In this document: positions 9,006 through 18,601 of the stretch, one piece after another
Numbering within the stretch: the first letter of the stretch is position 1
Layout of the letters: every line of letters starts with the position of its first letter
Assembly (NCBI GenBank): GCA_002358855.1
Contig: DEPQ01000007.1
Span: 26,853-64,870, forward strand
DNA length: 38,018 bases
Direction: 5' to 3'
From: Bacteroidales bacterium UBA3388
Lineage (GTDB): Bacteria; Bacteroidota; Bacteroidia; Bacteroidales; P3
Notes under the pieces: generated by a model
Told to the model about the DNA's origin: nothing
Database searches by the model: none
The model's input: the letters and a program-made list of their open reading frames with translations, nothing else
Made by a program: the position numbers and the translations under genes

Positions 9006-9036
9006 TTTGTGTATATTGTTTTTATTTGTAATTTTG
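9006..9036 (+). promoter_or_regulatory. Promoter of the 9079-18601 gene run
   Basis: TTTG at 9006-9009, a 19-base spacer, then TAATTTTG at 9029-9036: a full match to the Bacteroidota TTTG-N19-TAnnTTTG pattern. The predicted leader to the ATG at 9079 is about 35 bases. Confidence 0.72.
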
Positions 9037-9078
9037 GGCTTTGAATTAGATTAGAAATTTAAATATAGAAATAATAAA

Positions 9079-9822
9079 ATGAAAAAAACATCTATCTTTT
9101 TAGCATTTGCTATACTATTCTCTATCAATTTATTTGCTCAAAGAGGTGGCGATTGGAGAACAGGAAAATGGCATAGAAATTTCCCAGAACATTTATTAAC
9201 TTTACACGCTTCCTCAACCCAAACAGCAACTCAACAAAGCGTAACTAACCCTTGGAGTATTGGAGTAAACGTTGGCTATGAGAATAGAATAAGACCTTAT
9301 AATAAAAACAATCAAGTTTCTCTTGGTTGGGGTGTTCACACAGGTGTACAAATATATCCTGGTTTAAGTATAACACATAATGCAACAGGCTCAAATAGTG
9401 AAGTGGAATTTGGAAATTATAGAACCTATGGCTATGTTCCTTTAATGGTTAGTGCTTCTATGTATATAACAACTCGTCCTACTGCAAGTTTCTTTTTACA
9501 ATTAGCAGCGGGTGGTAATATGTTGTTAGGACAAAGAGACTTTGCTGCTGGCGAAAACTTTATTTATGTACAAAAAGACCCTGCTAAATCAATAAAGATT
9601 TCTCATTTTATACCATCTGCAAGATTTCTTATAGGATTTATGACAGAGCTTACGCCGAATCTTCGTTTCAGAGGAAGTTTTGGAGTTCAGTATGAAATGG
9701 GATACTCAGATGAATATGCAGGATATTATTTAAATGGAGGGTATATTGAAAGAGAATCAGTATTTACCAACGATCCAACATTTAGTACAGTTGTTGAATT
9801 AGGCTTGGCATTTTCTCTTTAA
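9079..9822 (+). CDS. Outer-membrane beta-barrel protein
   Basis: 247 residues with a clear type I signal peptide (MKKTSIFLAFAILFSINLFA, cut before Gln21). The mature part alternates hydrophobic and polar residues with frequent Gly, Tyr and Phe, and ends in a strand (STVVELGLAFSL) closing on a hydrophobic residue, as outer-membrane barrels do. The size suggests 8-10 strands, like small OmpA/OmpW-type barrels. No plug, TonB box or enzyme motif is visible, so transport or adhesion roles are open. It is the first gene after a good promoter and lies 9 bases before rsmE. Confidence 0.75.
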   Translation: MKKTSIFLAFAILFSINLFAQRGGDWRTGKWHRNFPEHLLTLHASSTQTATQQSVTNPWSIGVNVGYENRIRPYNKNNQVSLGWGVHTGVQIYPGLSITHNATGSNSEVEFGNYRTYGYVPLMVSASMYITTRPTASFFLQLAAGGNMLLGQRDFAAGENFIYVQKDPAKSIKISHFIPSARFLIGFMTELTPNLRFRGSFGVQYEMGYSDEYAGYYLNGGYIERESVFTNDPTFSTVVELGLAFSL

Positions 9823-9831
9823 TAAAATGTT

Positions 9832-10539
9832 ATGCACCTATTTTACACACCGGATTTTGAACTCAACGAAGGAGAATATTATTCTTTAAACAAAGAAGAA
9901 TCCACTCATTGTATTAAAGTATTAAGACTTAGAGAAAAAGATATAATCTGCCTTACCAATGGTTTAGGCAGATTTGTTTTTGCAGAAATCAGCGATGCAA
10001 ATCCAAAGAATTGTAGTTTTGTTGTAACCGAAGTAAAAGAAGAGTACGGTAAACGAGATTTTAGAATCCATATTGCAGTTGCTCCTACTAAGAATATGAA
10101 TAGAATGGAATGGTTTTTGGAGAAAGCAGTTGAAATGGGAGTAGATAAAATTTCGTTTTTCATAGGAGAACATAGCGAAAGGACAATTATTAAAAGAGAA
10201 CGTTTAGAAAAAATAATGGTATCTGCACTTAAACAATCTCTAAAAGCATATATGCCCGAGTTGAATGAGAATGCGGATTTTAGAGAGTTGGTAAATTCTA
10301 ATGAAACAAAGAAATTTATCGCTTATTGTAAGCCTGATGGAAGAACAAGTATAAAAGAAAGTTATAACAAAGGAGAAGACGTTTTGATTTTAATAGGTCC
10401 TGAGGGTGATTTTTCTGAAAAAGAAGTAGGATTAGCACTTAATAATGGTTTTCAAGCAATAACATTAGGTGAAAGTCGTTTAAGAACAGAAACAGCGGCA
10501 CTTTTTGCATTGCAAAGCATACATTTTGTAAATATGTAA
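9832..10539 (+). CDS. rsmE: 16S rRNA (uracil1498-N3)-methyltransferase RsmE
   Basis: 235-residue SPOUT-class methyltransferase that methylates N3 of U1498 in 16S rRNA using S-adenosylmethionine. The N-terminal PUA-like domain contains HCIKVLRLREKD; the C-terminal trefoil-knot domain has the family signatures GPEGDF at 189-194 and LGESRLRTETAA at 212-223, which bind the cofactor. Length is typical. Start chosen at MHLFYTPDF, the conserved opening of the family. It is tightly spaced in a multi-gene run. Confidence 0.95.
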   Translation: MHLFYTPDFELNEGEYYSLNKEESTHCIKVLRLREKDIICLTNGLGRFVFAEISDANPKNCSFVVTEVKEEYGKRDFRIHIAVAPTKNMNRMEWFLEKAVEMGVDKISFFIGEHSERTIIKRERLEKIMVSALKQSLKAYMPELNENADFRELVNSNETKKFIAYCKPDGRTSIKESYNKGEDVLILIGPEGDFSEKEVGLALNNGFQAITLGESRLRTETAALFALQSIHFVNM

Positions 10540-10542
10540 GTA

Positions 10543-11193
10543 ATGAAAAAAAAACTATTCTATATAATTATTAGTTTATTTTTACTGAATACATCTCAAT
10601 CTCAAACCTCTATTGCATTATTAAAGTACAATGGTGGTGGGGATTGGTATGCAAATCCTTCATCTCTTACAAATCTTATAAAATTTTGCAATGAAAATTT
10701 AAAAACCAACTTAGATGAAAAATTTCCTACCGTAGAGGTCGGAAGTAATGAAATATTCCTCTATCCTATATTACACATGACAGGACATGGAAACGTGGTT
10801 TTTTCTTCACAAGAGGCAGAAAATCTAAGGAATTACCTTTTAGGGGGTGGCTTTTTGCACATTGATGATAATTATGGAATGGATAAATACATAAGAGAGG
10901 AAATGCTTAAAGTTTTTCCAGATTTACAATGGGTAGAACTACCTTTTTCTCATCCAATCTATCATCAAAAATACGATTTACCTTATGGGCTTCCAAAGAT
11001 TCACGAACACGACAACAAAACTCCGCAAGGACTTGGATTGTTTTATGAAAATAGATTGATATGTTTTTATTCTTATGAATGCGATCTTGGAGATGGTTGG
11101 GAAGATGAAGAGGTTCACAATGACCCTTATGAAAATAGATTAAAAGCATTAAAAATGGGTGCGAATATTGTTCAATTTGTATTTATGCAATAA
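10543..11193 (+). CDS. Secreted DUF4159 domain protein
   Basis: 216 residues with a signal peptide (MKKKLFYIIISLFLLNTSQS). The mature protein matches the DUF4159 pattern: ALLKYNGGGDWYANPSSL near the start, LRNYLLGGGFLHIDDNYG in the middle and a conserved C-terminal ENRLKALKMGANIV. The glycine-rich GGFLHIDD block resembles the glutamine-amidotransferase-like fold seen in DUF4159, but no catalytic Cys can be assigned. The family is common in Bacteroidota and some members sit in gliding or aerotolerance clusters; its function is unknown. Start codon lies 3 bases after the rsmE stop. Confidence 0.85.
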   Translation: MKKKLFYIIISLFLLNTSQSQTSIALLKYNGGGDWYANPSSLTNLIKFCNENLKTNLDEKFPTVEVGSNEIFLYPILHMTGHGNVVFSSQEAENLRNYLLGGGFLHIDDNYGMDKYIREEMLKVFPDLQWVELPFSHPIYHQKYDLPYGLPKIHEHDNKTPQGLGLFYENRLICFYSYECDLGDGWEDEEVHNDPYENRLKALKMGANIVQFVFMQ

Positions 11194-11205
11194 AGAAGTA
11201 AAATT

Positions 11206-11784
11206 ATGGGAATAAATTTCACAGAAATATTAACTGCTTTTATGGTGCTATTTGCCGTAATAGACATTACAGGTTCTGTTCCTGTTATAATAGATTTAAG
11301 AAGCAAATCAAAAACAATAAATGCTGAAAAAGCAGCAATTATATCCTTTTTACTAATGCTTGTTTTCCTTTTTGTAGGAGAAGCGGTTTTGAAATTTTTC
11401 CACGTAGATGTACACTCCTTTGCAATAGCGGGGGCAATAATCCTTATCGCAATAGCAATAGAGATGACATTTAATGTGGAATTATTTAAAAACGAAGGAC
11501 CAAGTGAAAATTCCACTATTGTACCTTTGGTTTTCCCTTTAATAGCAGGAGCAGGTGCTTTAACAACTGTGCTTTCACTTAGAGCAGAATGTGAAACAAT
11601 TAACATTATCATAGCAATTGCATTAAATATGTTGTTTGTTTGGTTTGTAGTAAAAAAAGTTAATTGGGTTGAAAAGATATTAGGAAAAGGTGGAATTTAC
11701 ATTTTAAGAAAATTTTTTGGAGTTATTTTGTTAGCAATGAGTGTAAAGCTTATCATTTCTAACCTAATACCGTTAATTTCGTAA
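11206..11784 (+). CDS. MarC family integral membrane protein
   Basis: 192 residues with six hydrophobic segments and the MarC signatures: an N-terminal AVIDITGSVPVIIDL segment, the central EGPSENSTIVPLVFPLIAGAGAL loop, and a C-terminal LAMSVKLIISNLI helix. MarC proteins were once linked to antibiotic resistance, but their transported substrate is not established. It lies 12 bases after the DUF4159 gene and 15 before clpC. Confidence 0.9.
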   Translation: MGINFTEILTAFMVLFAVIDITGSVPVIIDLRSKSKTINAEKAAIISFLLMLVFLFVGEAVLKFFHVDVHSFAIAGAIILIAIAIEMTFNVELFKNEGPSENSTIVPLVFPLIAGAGALTTVLSLRAECETINIIIAIALNMLFVWFVVKKVNWVEKILGKGGIYILRKFFGVILLAMSVKLIISNLIPLIS

Positions 11785-11799
11785 AAATAAATTAAATAT

Positions 11800-14361
11800 A
11801 TGCAACGTAAGTGGACAGAAAACGCTCAAAAAGTCATTGAAAACGCACGTGGAGAAGCAATAAGACTACGCTGTCAATACATAGAGTCTGAACATCTTCT
11901 TCTTTCTATGCTAAGACTACCTAAATGTAGTGCAACAATGCTGATAAATGAGCGATGCAAAGATATAGAGCAACTAAAAACAGACTTAGAACTATCAGTT
12001 TCACAATTTAGTATTGACGAAAATTTATACGAAGAAAGCGATGAAATATCATTCTCGGAAGAATGTGATATTGTAATAAAAGCAGCTAATATTGGAGCAA
12101 TAAAATTAGGAAACAATTTCGTCAATACACTTCATTTATTTTCTGGATTCTTTTTTAAAGCAGGTAACAGAGTAGCTGAAATTCTAAAAAAGCACAACAT
12201 AAATAACACAAAAAGCTTTGACAAACCAAGCAATGGAAGTATAACTATTCAAGTTACTACACGCGGAAACCTTGCTGATGTCATTCCTGAGATAAAAAAT
12301 ATTGAAGAAGCATTCTCTGATTCTATGTTTTCAGACCAAGAACCTCCAAGAGTAGAAAAAATAAAAAAGATAAAAGACTTTCTTGGAGAAGAAGACAATG
12401 TTTCCGATACTCCGTTTTTAGATAACTTTGGCAAAAACCTTACAGAGGCAGCAAAAAACAAAATATTAGACCCTGTTGTTGGTAGGGAAAAAGAAATAGA
12501 TCGTATTTGTCAAGTATTAAGTCGTAGAAAAAAGAATAATCCTATTCTAATTGGAGAGCCAGGAGTTGGAAAAAGCAGTATAGCTGAAGGATTAGCGATA
12601 AAAATAGCAAATGGAGATGTACCATATACACTTTCAAATAAAATAATCTATACTTTAGATTTAGCATTAGTTGTTGCAGGTACAAAATACAGAGGACAAT
12701 TTGAAGAAAGAATAAAAGGACTAATTGCAGAACTTGAAAGGAATAGAAATATCATTCTTTTTATTGATGAAATCCATACAATAGCAGGTGCAGGAAATTC
12801 CGAAGGAGGCTTAGACGCTTCAAACATATTCAAACCTGCCTTAGCACGAGGAGAAATACAATGTATAGGAGCAACAACCATAGAAGAATATCGCAAACAC
12901 ATAGAATCTGATGGAGCATTAGAGAGAAGATTTCAAAAAATCTTTATTGAACCAACCACAGATCAAGAAGCATTACATATTCTCAAAAACATAAAACATA
13001 AATATGAACAATATCATAAAGTAAAGTATACAGATAAGGCCTTAGAAGCATGTGTTACACTATCACAACGTTACATTACCGATAGATTATTACCTGATAA
13101 AGCAATAGATGTAATGGACGAAACTGGAGCTGCAAAACACGTTGGGACCGTTAAAATATCTGACAAATTACTTGAAATAAAAAACAAAATAAAACAAGCA
13201 AAACAAGATTTATACGATCTATCGCAACAAAAAGCATTTGAAAAGCGTAGTCAAACTCTAAAACTAATTGATAGTTTAGAACAAGAATACGAATTAGAAG
13301 ATAAACTTTGGCATAAAAATATGCTTGAAAACCCTGTTGAGGTAACAGAAGAAGACATCGCGAGAACAATTTCCCTAATCAGTGGAGTTAGTGTAGAAAA
13401 AGTAAACAAGAACGAAACAGAGAAACTACTGATGATGGAAAGCAAATTAAAGTCTATCGTTATCGGACAAGAAAAAGCTGTTGAGAAAGTATCAAAAGCA
13501 ATCAAACGAGCAAGGGTTGGATTAAAAGATCCTAACAGACCGATAAGTTCTTTTATGTTTGTTGGTCCAACAGGCGTTGGAAAGACACTCTTAGCCAAAG
13601 AAATAGCTAAATATCTCTTTGATTCCGAAGATAATTTTATTCGCATTGATATGAGCGAATATATGGAAAAATACAGTGTTTCAAAACTTATAGGTTCTCC
13701 TCCAGGATATGTAGGATACGAACAAGCAGGACAATTAACCGAAAAAGTAAGACATCACCCCTATTCTATTGTTTTATTTGATGAAATAGAAAAAGCACAC
13801 GAAGATGTTTACAATCTCTTGTTGCAAATACTTGACGAAGGACAACTAACAGACTCTGCTGGAAGAAAAATAGACTTTAAGAACACTGTTATAATAATGA
13901 CTTCAAACGTAGGAAGCAGAAGGTTAAAGGATTTTGGTACAGGTGTTGGTTTTTCAACAAATGCAGTTATTGAAAACCAATCTGCTAATGAACAAAGCAT
14001 AATTGACAAAGACTTAAAGCAGAGTTTCGCACCAGAGTTTTTGAATAGAATTGATGAAATTATATATTTCAATTCTCTAACAAATAACGAATTGATTCAA
14101 ATCATCGATTTAGAATTTAATAAACTAAGAAAACGTACTGAGGCTTTGTCTTTGAGTTTAGAAATAAAGAAAGCAGTAAAAGAATATATCATTTCTACAA
14201 TTGCAGACCAACACTACGGAGCAAGACCATTGAGAAGAGCTATTCAAAATCTAATTGAAGACAAACTGTCAGATATATTGCTCAGCAACCAAGAAAGTGA
14301 AAAAACAAAAATAGTTATATCTCTAAATAAAGAAAAGCAAATAGATATCAAACTAAAATAA
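11800..14361 (+). CDS. clpC: ATP-dependent Clp protease ATP-binding subunit, ClpC type
   Basis: 853-residue class I Hsp100 unfoldase. Residues 1-145 form the substrate- and adaptor-binding Clp N-domain (repeat pattern around EAIRLRCQYIESEHLLLSML). The first AAA+ module has Walker A GEPGVGKS at 252-259 and Walker B LFIDEIHTIAGAG; a short coiled-coil middle region follows (KIKQAKQDLYDLSQQKAFEK). The second AAA+ has GPTGVGKT at 589-596, VLFDEIEKAH and sensor FLNRIDEI. A VGF tripeptide at 716-718 sits where ClpC docks on ClpP, so it should feed a ClpP protease, which is not in the window. The compact middle region separates it from ClpB. It is probably co-transcribed with marC. Confidence 0.92.
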   Translation: MQRKWTENAQKVIENARGEAIRLRCQYIESEHLLLSMLRLPKCSATMLINERCKDIEQLKTDLELSVSQFSIDENLYEESDEISFSEECDIVIKAANIGAIKLGNNFVNTLHLFSGFFFKAGNRVAEILKKHNINNTKSFDKPSNGSITIQVTTRGNLADVIPEIKNIEEAFSDSMFSDQEPPRVEKIKKIKDFLGEEDNVSDTPFLDNFGKNLTEAAKNKILDPVVGREKEIDRICQVLSRRKKNNPILIGEPGVGKSSIAEGLAIKIANGDVPYTLSNKIIYTLDLALVVAGTKYRGQFEERIKGLIAELERNRNIILFIDEIHTIAGAGNSEGGLDASNIFKPALARGEIQCIGATTIEEYRKHIESDGALERRFQKIFIEPTTDQEALHILKNIKHKYEQYHKVKYTDKALEACVTLSQRYITDRLLPDKAIDVMDETGAAKHVGTVKISDKLLEIKNKIKQAKQDLYDLSQQKAFEKRSQTLKLIDSLEQEYELEDKLWHKNMLENPVEVTEEDIARTISLISGVSVEKVNKNETEKLLMMESKLKSIVIGQEKAVEKVSKAIKRARVGLKDPNRPISSFMFVGPTGVGKTLLAKEIAKYLFDSEDNFIRIDMSEYMEKYSVSKLIGSPPGYVGYEQAGQLTEKVRHHPYSIVLFDEIEKAHEDVYNLLLQILDEGQLTDSAGRKIDFKNTVIIMTSNVGSRRLKDFGTGVGFSTNAVIENQSANEQSIIDKDLKQSFAPEFLNRIDEIIYFNSLTNNELIQIIDLEFNKLRKRTEALSLSLEIKKAVKEYIISTIADQHYGARPLRRAIQNLIEDKLSDILLSNQESEKTKIVISLNKEKQIDIKLK

Positions 14362-14373
14362 TAAATTAAGGCA

Positions 14374-15123
14374 GTGAAGAAGATAAGATACTTTTTTGAG
14401 GATTTTGGAGGCTATCTCTTGCTAATGAAAGAAGTATTTCGTTGGCCACAGAATATGCATATATTCAAAAGACAATTATTATTTGAAATCCGAACATTAG
14501 GATTAGACTCTATTCTTATCGTTCTTTTGGTCTCTGTTTTTGTTGGAGCAGCTGTTGTTATTCAACTCCTGATTAACTTAGAAAATCCTATCTATCCCGA
14601 TTGGATTTATGGCTATGCCTCTCGTAAAACGATGATGTTAGAGTTCTCTCCTACTATTATCTCGCTTATTCTTGCTGGAAAATGTGCTTCAAAAATTGCT
14701 TCGGAATTAGGAACTCAAAAAATAACAGAACAAATTGACGCATTGGAAGTCATGGGCGTTAATACACCTTCCTATTTAATTCTTCCTAAAATAATAGCAT
14801 GTATGATAACCTTTCCTTTATTGATTGTAATGAGTATATTCGTTTCAATCTTAGGAGGAGCTGTTGGAGCACTATCCGTAGGAACATTATCAATGGCAGC
14901 ATATATTGACGGACTACGCTTAGAATACACAAATATGGATTTAATCTTTGCAATTGTAAAAGTATTTGTTTATTCAATCATCATTTCCACTATTGCATCA
15001 TACAGAGGTTACTCAATGAAAGGTGGTTCGGTTGAAGTAGGAATACAATCCACAAAAGCAGTTGTTCAAAGCAGTATCATAATTATGATATTCGACCTAA
15101 TAATCACAAATCTCTTTATGTAA
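14374..15123 (+). CDS. mlaE: MlaE-type ABC transporter permease (GTG start)
   Basis: 249-residue inner-membrane permease of the MlaE/YrbE family, which with MlaF drives phospholipid or other lipid transport to or from the outer membrane. The family core is clear: EFSPTIISLILAGKCASKIA, then ELGTQKITEQIDALEVMGV and the following PKIIACMITFPLLI helix. The frame opens with GTG at 14374; the next in-frame ATG (14425) would cut the N-terminal region, so GTG is preferred. It sits 14 bases before the ATPase gene. The MCE-domain substrate protein (MlaD) is not in the window. Confidence 0.9.
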   Translation: MKKIRYFFEDFGGYLLLMKEVFRWPQNMHIFKRQLLFEIRTLGLDSILIVLLVSVFVGAAVVIQLLINLENPIYPDWIYGYASRKTMMLEFSPTIISLILAGKCASKIASELGTQKITEQIDALEVMGVNTPSYLILPKIIACMITFPLLIVMSIFVSILGGAVGALSVGTLSMAAYIDGLRLEYTNMDLIFAIVKVFVYSIIISTIASYRGYSMKGGSVEVGIQSTKAVVQSSIIIMIFDLIITNLFM

Positions 15124-15136
15124 AACAATTACAACT

Positions 15137-15883
15137 ATGATTAGAGTAGAAAATGTATCAAAATACTTTGGAGAAAGGCAGGTTTTAAAAAACATAAACA
15201 CCGAATTTGAGACAGGGAAAAGCAATCTTATCATTGGTAAAAGCGGAAGTGGAAAAACCGTTTTAATGAAATGTTTAGTTTCTCTTTACACTCCCGATGA
15301 AGGATTTATACATTTTGACGATAGAGTATTAAGACATCTTAATAAAAAAGAGAAGGTTAATCTTAGAAAAGACATAGGAATGCTTTTTCAAGGAGGAGCA
15401 TTATTTGACTCAATGAATATTGAAGAAAATGTGATGTTTCCCATAAGAATGTTTCAACTCTCAGACTACAAAACAATGAAAAAGCGAGTAGATTTTTGCT
15501 TAGATAGGGTAAATCTAAAAGGAATAAACAACTACTACCCTTCTCAAATCAGTGGAGGTATGCAAAAACGTGTCGCAATCGCAAGAGCAATAGCAACACA
15601 ACCTAAATACCTTTTTTGCGATGAACCAAACTCTGGCTTAGACCCACAAACCTCAATTGTAATCGACCAACTAATCAAAGAAATCACTCACGAATACAAC
15701 ATAACCACCGTAGTAAACACTCACGATATGAATTCGGTTATGGAAATTGGAGAAAACATAAATTATATCCATGAAGGACAACTTTGGTGGAAAGGAAATA
15801 GCGAAAATGTACTTACTACAAATAATCAAGAACTTAACGATTTTATTTTTTGTTCAGCATTAACCAAGCGATTAAAGAAATGA
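15137..15883 (+). CDS. mlaF: MlaF-type ABC transporter ATPase
   Basis: 248-residue ABC ATPase, partner of the adjacent permease. Walker A GKSGSGKT at 34-41, Q-loop in MLFQGGALFDSM, ABC signature ISGGMQKR at 138-145, Walker B YLFCDEP at 158-164, D-loop SGLDP and switch His in VVNTHDMNS. The GGALFDSMNIEENV segment after the Q-loop is characteristic of the lipid-transport (Mla/Ttg2) branch. Its stop codon overlaps the start of the next gene in an ATGA arrangement, so translation is probably coupled. Confidence 0.93.
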   Translation: MIRVENVSKYFGERQVLKNINTEFETGKSNLIIGKSGSGKTVLMKCLVSLYTPDEGFIHFDDRVLRHLNKKEKVNLRKDIGMLFQGGALFDSMNIEENVMFPIRMFQLSDYKTMKKRVDFCLDRVNLKGINNYYPSQISGGMQKRVAIARAIATQPKYLFCDEPNSGLDPQTSIVIDQLIKEITHEYNITTVVNTHDMNSVMEIGENINYIHEGQLWWKGNSENVLTTNNQELNDFIFCSALTKRLKK

Positions 15884-17874
15884 ATCCAATAAAGAAGCAT
15901 AAAGCAATAATGATTTCAAAACGAGCATTTCAAGTGCTTGTAACCGCAATAATAATCGTCTTAGCATTTCCAAACAAATCTGGATTTAAATACGAGTTTA
16001 CCTTAGGTAGTCAATGGAAACACGAAACTCTTGTATCTCCTATTGATTTTCCAGTTTTCAAAACCGAAAAAGAAATTTCAGAAGAAAAGAAATACATAAC
16101 CGATACAAAAAGCCTTTATTTCAAAAAAGATAACGAAGTAGAAAAACGCCTTTTTGAGAAAATAAATGAGGGAAATAATTTCTCAAATCAGCAAAAAAAT
16201 CAAATAAAGCAGTCATTAAATAAAATATACTCCATAGGTGTAATAAAAAATATCGATTTACTAAAAGCAGACCAACCAATCTATATTATAGAAGACAATG
16301 TGGCAATAGAATATGAACAAGAAGAAATACTAACTCTTGACCAAGCAAAACAAGAATTATCAAAAGTCATAAAAAACAAAGAAATACTAAATCAAATTGA
16401 AGCAAATATAATCTACGACAAGCAAATAACCGAAAATATATTACAGACTAAACTTCAAGAAATCACTTATAACAAAGGACTTATAAGCGAAGGAGAACAA
16501 ATAATAAGTAAAGGAGAAAAGATAACACCAGAAAAAAATCAAATACTCCTTTCTTTCAAACAAGCATACGAAGGAAATAATATAGAAAAAAACAACGAAC
16601 TAACTATATTCTTAGGAAGATTTATCCTTGTCTGCATAACGCTTTTGGCGATGATGCTTTTCATCAATCACAACCGTGCCGACATATTCCCTAACGATAG
16701 AAAAGTACTTTTAATTCTCTTTGTAATCTTGTTTATTTGTTGTGTAATGGCGTTTATCATCAATATAAATCCAAAATACATTTACGCTGTACCTGTATGT
16801 ATTGTTCCGATTGTGATAAAGACTTTCTTCGACACAAAAACCTCTCTTTACGTCTTTTTAGTCTCTATTATCATTATAGGATTTGCTGTTCCAAACAGTT
16901 TTGAGTATGTTTTTTATCAACTTATTGCAGGTATAATGACTATTGTAAGTGCAGAAAGTTCAAGTAAACGTTCAACTTTCTTACTTACTTCTTTAATCCT
17001 ATTTATCACCTATGCTTTAATCTATATTGCTAACAATCTTATGCAAAATATAGAGATTACTTCAATAGAGACAAACGTGATTTTAATGTTTGCACTCAAC
17101 TCTATCCTTCTTCTTTTCGCTATTCCGTTTATTTCAATCTTAGAAAAACTTTTTGGACTCATTAGCGACTATTCTATAATTGAATACACCAATACCAATA
17201 GCAAAATTTTAAGAGAGTTATCCGTTAAAGCTCCAGGGACATTCCAACACTGCATTCAAGTAGCAAATATTTCCGAAGACCTAATCTTAGAAATCGGAGG
17301 AAATGCTATGCTTATTCGTGCAGGAGCTTTACATCACGATATTGGAAAATTAGCTATACCAATCTTTTTTATTGAAAATCAAAACACAGGCTTTAATCCA
17401 CATAACGAAATTTCCTATCAAGAATCTGCTCAAGCAATCATTTCTCACGTTACAAATGGAGTTAAACTTGCCTATAAGCATAAATTACCAGAACCAATCA
17501 TAGACTTCATTCGCACACACCACGGAACAAGTAAAACAAAATACTTTTACAATCGCTATGTTGCAGAAAACCCAGACAAACCGATTGATTCAACAATATT
17601 TACCTACAAAGGACCTCGACCATTCTCACGAGAAACAGCTGTTGTTATGATGGTAGATGCAGTAGAGGCTGCCTCACGCTCACTAAAAAATCATTCCGAA
17701 AGCGAAATATCTAAATTGGTAGATAATATCATAAACTCACAAATAGAAGACGAACAATTCTCCAATTCAGACATTACATTCAAAGATGTTGATAAGATAA
17801 AAGAATTATTAAAGAAGAAGTTACAAAGCATTTATCACGTTCGTATAGAATACGAAATAACAAAAAAACAATAA
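15880..17874 (+). CDS. 7TM-HD family phosphohydrolase, PgpH-like (c-di-AMP type)
   Basis: 664 residues if translation starts at the ATG at 15880, which overlaps the mlaF stop (ATGA); a start at 15850 adds ten residues. Order of parts: one N-terminal membrane helix (about 13-30), an extracytoplasmic 7TMR-HDED region (about 31-245), a block of seven membrane helices (about 245-435), then a cytosolic HD domain with HHDIGK (His486-Asp487), EISYQESAQAIISHV and THHG. This is the layout of PgpH, which hydrolyses the second messenger c-di-AMP. A YbbR/CdaR-like protein, the usual partner of the c-di-AMP synthase, is encoded nearby on the other strand. The substrate assignment is by family, not proven. 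Confidence 0.88.
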   Translation: MNPIKKHKAIMISKRAFQVLVTAIIIVLAFPNKSGFKYEFTLGSQWKHETLVSPIDFPVFKTEKEISEEKKYITDTKSLYFKKDNEVEKRLFEKINEGNNFSNQQKNQIKQSLNKIYSIGVIKNIDLLKADQPIYIIEDNVAIEYEQEEILTLDQAKQELSKVIKNKEILNQIEANIIYDKQITENILQTKLQEITYNKGLISEGEQIISKGEKITPEKNQILLSFKQAYEGNNIEKNNELTIFLGRFILVCITLLAMMLFINHNRADIFPNDRKVLLILFVILFICCVMAFIININPKYIYAVPVCIVPIVIKTFFDTKTSLYVFLVSIIIIGFAVPNSFEYVFYQLIAGIMTIVSAESSSKRSTFLLTSLILFITYALIYIANNLMQNIEITSIETNVILMFALNSILLLFAIPFISILEKLFGLISDYSIIEYTNTNSKILRELSVKAPGTFQHCIQVANISEDLILEIGGNAMLIRAGALHHDIGKLAIPIFFIENQNTGFNPHNEISYQESAQAIISHVTNGVKLAYKHKLPEPIIDFIRTHHGTSKTKYFYNRYVAENPDKPIDSTIFTYKGPRPFSRETAVVMMVDAVEAASRSLKNHSESEISKLVDNIINSQIEDEQFSNSDITFKDVDKIKELLKKKLQSIYHVRIEYEITKKQ

Positions 17875-17878
17875 GACA

Positions 17879-18601
17879 ATGGAAGCAATGATATTTGCCG
17901 CAGGACTTGGCACACGACTCTATCCCTTAACAAAAAACAAACCTAAGGCTTTAGTAGAAATATGTGGTAAAACATTATTAGACCGTTGTTTAGAAAAAAT
18001 CATTAAAGTAGGTTGTAAACGAATTGTCATAAACGCTCATCATTTCGCAGACTTAATTGAACAATATTTAAAAAACAATAAATATAACGCTGAAATAATT
18101 CTTAGTAAAGAAGAAGAACTTTTAGATACAGGCGGAGGATTAAAAAATGCCAAGAAATACTTCTCTTTAAAAGAAAATATCCTTATTCATAATGTAGATA
18201 TAATCTCACAAATAGATATATCTGCAATGCAAGACAATTTAAACAATAGCAATGCTTTAGCAATATTAGCTGTAAGTAAAAGATTAAGTAGTAGACAACT
18301 GCTTTTTAATAAAGAAAACCTACTTTCAGGTTGGCAAAACAATCAAACAAAACAAGAAATAATAACAAGAGAAAATCAAAACTTAAGTCCTTTGGCATTT
18401 AGTGGAGTTCATATTATAAGACCTGAGGTTTTAGAACTCATGCCCAATGAAAATAAATTCTCAATCATAAACCACTACTTAGAACTCTCTAAAAATAACG
18501 ATTTACTCGCCTTTAAGCATGAAAATATCCTTTGGTACGACCTTGGAAAATATGAACAAATCGCTGAAATAGAACGACAAATATCCCAAAATTGTATCTA
18601 A
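17879..18601 (+). CDS. Sugar-phosphate nucleotidyltransferase (MurU / mannose-1-P guanylyltransferase-like)
   Basis: 240-residue cytosolic Rossmann-fold enzyme that joins a sugar 1-phosphate to a nucleotide. The nucleotide-binding signature is intact: AAGLGTRLYPLTKNKPKAL at 7-25 with GLGTR at 9-13 and Lys23. LDTGGGLKNAKKYF binds the base and sugar, and the NVD triplet around residues 103-105 supplies a metal-binding Asp. Size and motifs match MurU (MurNAc-1-P to UDP-MurNAc recycling) and small GDP-mannose pyrophosphorylases; the kinase partner AmgK is not adjacent, so the sugar is open. Its last 89 bases overlap the 3' end of the opposing glycosyltransferase gene. Confidence 0.85.
   Translation: MEAMIFAAGLGTRLYPLTKNKPKALVEICGKTLLDRCLEKIIKVGCKRIVINAHHFADLIEQYLKNNKYNAEIILSKEEELLDTGGGLKNAKKYFSLKENILIHNVDIISQIDISAMQDNLNNSNALAILAVSKRLSSRQLLFNKENLLSGWQNNQTKQEIITRENQNLSPLAFSGVHIIRPEVLELMPNENKFSIINHYLELSKNNDLLAFKHENILWYDLGKYEQIAEIERQISQNCI

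Noticed and set aside
11172..11612. 146-residue minus-strand frame opposite marC
   Set aside because: Shadow of the MarC membrane helices; composition explains its open frame.
13251..13646. 131-residue minus-strand frame in clpC
   Set aside because: Antisense to the second AAA+ module of ClpC with its Walker A motif.
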